Origin: Leucaena leucocephala
Lineage: Eukaryota; Streptophyta; Magnoliopsida; Fabales; Fabaceae
Direction: 5' to 3'
Assembly: GCA_037074615.1 (NCBI GenBank)
Contig: CM073562.1
Coordinates: forward strand, 17,717,001-17,781,000
Length of the DNA stretch: 64,000 nucleotides
Part shown: positions 61,790-64,000 of the stretch, one piece after another
How positions within the stretch are numbered: position 1 is the stretch's first letter
Layout of the letters: every line of letters starts with the position of its first letter
Made by a program: the position numbers and the translations under genes
The notes under the pieces: generated by a model
Told to the model about the DNA's origin: nothing
What the model saw: the letters and a program-made list of their open reading frames with translations, nothing else
The model's database searches: none

Positions 61790-62274
61790 CCATTTCATAA
61801 TGGCATATTGTGATTATGATGCATGGAATTCAGACATATGAATCAGCAATGCAACTTGGAGAGAAAGAAGAGGTGGTAGTGGAAGATACCTTATTGAAGT
61901 ATTTGAGTTCTGTCCATATCAAGAATGGAATCCTTGATTCCTATTTTGAGGTAACATATATCAGATGCCAACTTTTTTTAGAGTAAACATGCATCTTTTT
62001 TACACATTTTTTATTTTTTAGTTAAACTGCAATGAGCAAATGTTTTTCTTTAACAAACATAAGTTTCATCATTGTGTAATTGATGAAATTAAGGTGATTA
62101 TATATGTATATGTAGGTGCTTAAAGAAGCACTGCTGAAGACAATAGAGGAAGCAATGAGAGAGAGATGGAGTGAGGATATGAATAGGGTATGGGCTGCAG
62201 CTTATGATGGGTTGGCGACCGCAGTCAGAAAGGAGATGAAAGAAAGTATTGATGGAGTTTTCAAGATTCTCTAA
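61403..62274 (+). CDS. Phytoglobin, class 2/leghemoglobin-like, 162 aa
   Basis: Four exons, 61403..61500, 61617..61731, 61834..61950 and 62116..62274, with three GT-AG introns at the usual plant-globin positions; 163 codons including stop. The protein starts MGAFSEKEE. The CD-corner Phe lies in LFSFL, the distal His is residue 64 (LRGHAMKVF) and the proximal His residue 99 (SSVHIKNG), so heme and oxygen binding should be intact. The His-His spacing of 35 matches class 1 and 2 phytoglobins; canonical legume leghemoglobins have about 31. The N-terminus and the EVLKEALLKTIEEAM and RWSEDM stretches look leghemoglobin/class 2-like. Role: oxygen or nitric oxide handling, possibly in nodules. The C-terminus is slightly extended (SIDGVFKIL). 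Intron 2 has a (TA)n microsatellite at 61762-61788. Confidence 0.94.
61762..61788. repeat. (TA)n microsatellite in globin intron 2
   Basis: An uninterrupted TA dinucleotide run of about 13 repeats, just after the exon 2 donor region. Confidence 0.9.
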
Positions 62275-63769
62275 ACTTTTATATTTATTGCAGAATAACA
62301 TAATCAGCCCGTTGTGGTACATTATATTTATTGTAATTACGTATACCTTAAACAACACCTACGAAATTACATTAGCACCCTTGTTCGAATCAATCTGAGC
62401 TCTGTTTGTTTACACTTTGATATGTATGTTGAAATTCTTAACTTTCTGTAATGCCAAGGGTCAAAGGTTAAAGAGAGGGTTTCTGTATAGATGAAACCAA
62501 TTTCTGAATCAACCCAATATATAGTTGAAACAAAACAGTGAACGATAAAGATATTGCCTCCTCGAATCCTAACAAGTCAGAATGTAGCAAAAGAAGGTTA
62601 TAGATCTATTCAAGCAAACAGTTAGTGAGATTAAGACCCCAGTCCTCCTTCAAATTCTTCAAGTGGCTCAACAAAACAAATTGATGCGTTAAGGTTACGG
62701 CAAACGGATGTACACTATTACTATCTTTTGTACTTAATAGAATAAATACTTAATTAATTTAAATAGATTAAGAAATTTAATTAAATTAGTTATTCATAAT
62801 GATTGTATGTTGATTTTCTTAAAATATCCTCTTTATTTATATACATTTGAATTATTCTTGAAAAAAATGTATTATATTAAGGATTAAAGTAAATCTATCT
62901 TTTATAATTAGAACTGGAAGGAGTAATATATATTACTCTCATTTGAGAGGGAGAGAGATTAGGGGGGAAAACATAACAGAAAATAAAAGGGAGGATAGGT
63001 GAAAAGAAAATGTGATATGAGAGATGTTGTTATTATAAATAAAGATGAAGTAGTAGAGATAGTACCCTCAGATTTAGATTTCTAAGAACAGAAGTTTTGA
63101 AACAAAACAAGAAGTCTAAACAAACAACATGATAATAAATAGAGGGGGATTCATTAGTTAAACACATTCTTTATATTATATAAAATTTAATAAAGAGTGA
63201 CACTCACTTCTTCAAATTCCTATACTTTTAAGTAACTAAAATTCGTTTTTAACATGAAGAATCAAATGTTCTGAATTTAATTGTTAACCAAACTTCAGTA
63301 TGTGCAAATGTGATTCTACTACTTAAAACTAGTATGTGTGTATTCGAAAACAGTTTTCCGTCTTCTTCCCTCTTAAATGGCTGGTCTTCCACCTTGAATG
63401 AGACCTCACTCTGATCCTATTTTAAAAAAGGTACACATTAAAGAAGTGTAGATATCAACCAATTCAATTCACGTACTGATGGCATCTAGATCATTCGCCT
63501 TTGATCCATTAGGTTTCTCAGAAGCTCTAACAAGAAACCTTTAATTGCTTGCTAAATGGATATTGAAGCGGGAGTAGACAAATGACACAGAGATACTTCC
63601 GCAAGATCCCACATGTTAAAGCTTAAAAGTGAAGTCCACAATTTTCTCTCCATCTCTCTAATTTTTTCATTTAAAGTCATTTAATTAGACACAAGCGTCC
63701 ATTTAATGACATAGAATAAGGGTCACTTTATAGCTAGTTACAAAGGCAGTATCTTAGAGGTGTAAAAAG
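62275..63769. other. Intergenic downstream of the globin gene
   Basis: 3' UTR and AT-rich spacer. A purine-rich patch (GAGAGGGAGAGAGATTAGGGG) lies near 62946. No gene is recognised and copies of the large repeat module are not seen here. Confidence 0.45.
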
Positions 63770-64000
63770 GCAATGCACAGGGTTTTGATCCCAAAGTTTG
63801 GCCATTAGAAGCTTTGAAAAGCCAATCTTGGCTCTTCCATCGCCTAGGAATAGGATCTCTCATTTATTTACATTTTTTTCCACTTCTGCGTCAATTCACC
63901 CAATCTGATATTTTTAATTAGCTTTCATAATTATAAGCCCAAATAAAGAGAGATACTCATCACAAACACAATTTTTGTGTTTTGAGAATATTATCATAAA
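63770..64000 (+). promoter_or_regulatory. Probable promoter of a second, tandem globin gene starting beyond the window
   Basis: This stretch parallels 61195-61402: CCCAAAG (63790-63796), AATCTTGGCTCTT (63824-63836), TTTCCACTTCTGCGTCAATTC against TTTCCACATCAACTTCAATT, AGCTTTCATAATTATAAG against AGCTTTCATATATATTATAG, then GAGAATATTATCATAAA against GTGAATATTGATCAGAAA. From this alignment the ATG would lie within a few dozen bases past position 64000. No coding sequence is visible inside the window. Confidence 0.6.

Overview
The window is nuclear DNA from a flowering plant. The genes have many GT-AG introns, the spacers are very AT-rich, and several families are plant-specific (NAC, DUF1475, MA3-repeat MRF, phytoglobin). 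The globin near the right end starts MGAFSEK like legume leghemoglobins but keeps the longer E-F region of class 2 phytoglobins. A legume, possibly an early-branching or caesalpinioid one, fits best, but this is inference only. Exon junctions were read by eye from splice sites, reading frame and family knowledge.

Left part (1-30 kb). Four minus-strand genes come first: the 5' half of a large BAT2/MOS1-like low-complexity protein (cut by the window edge), a 7-exon poly(A)-binding protein (650 aa), an 8-exon DUF1475 membrane protein built from two duplicated halves, and a 7-exon Rab7 GTPase. A 2-exon plus-strand gene for an unnamed conserved membrane protein follows. Then comes a minus-strand MA3-repeat translation regulator (MRF/PDCD4-like) with a duplicated Ser/Pro-rich N-terminal exon.

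Middle (31-50 kb). A decayed copy of the tRNA pseudouridine synthase PUS3/DEG1 (31.2-37.9 kb) has a stop codon, frame breaks, lost splice sites and an internal deletion. One of its introns holds a striking element: a tandemly arrayed TRIM retrotransposon with six apparently identical 135-bp LTRs, five 141-bp internal domains and a perfect 5-bp target-site duplication around the whole 1515-bp array. An intact sphingoid-base C4-hydroxylase gene follows (minus strand). Next is a second decayed gene, an HSP20-like protein with five frameshifts, and then an intact membrane-tethered NAC factor (ANAC017/NTL type). Two pseudogenes beside intact genes look like fractionation after a genome or segment duplication, but assembly indels must be excluded.

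Right part (50-64 kb). No convincing gene lies between the NAC gene and the globin gene. This stretch holds at least three diverged same-orientation copies of a roughly 1.5-3 kb noncoding module plus a partial fourth. Each full copy contains a 60-65 bp minisatellite, and the copies have been split by younger insertions (a Mutator/hAT-like element with TIRs, a tRNA-type SINE and MITE-like AT-rich pieces). The partial fourth copy lies just upstream of an intact 4-exon phytoglobin gene. The last 230 bases resemble this gene's promoter, so a second tandem globin gene probably starts just beyond the window.
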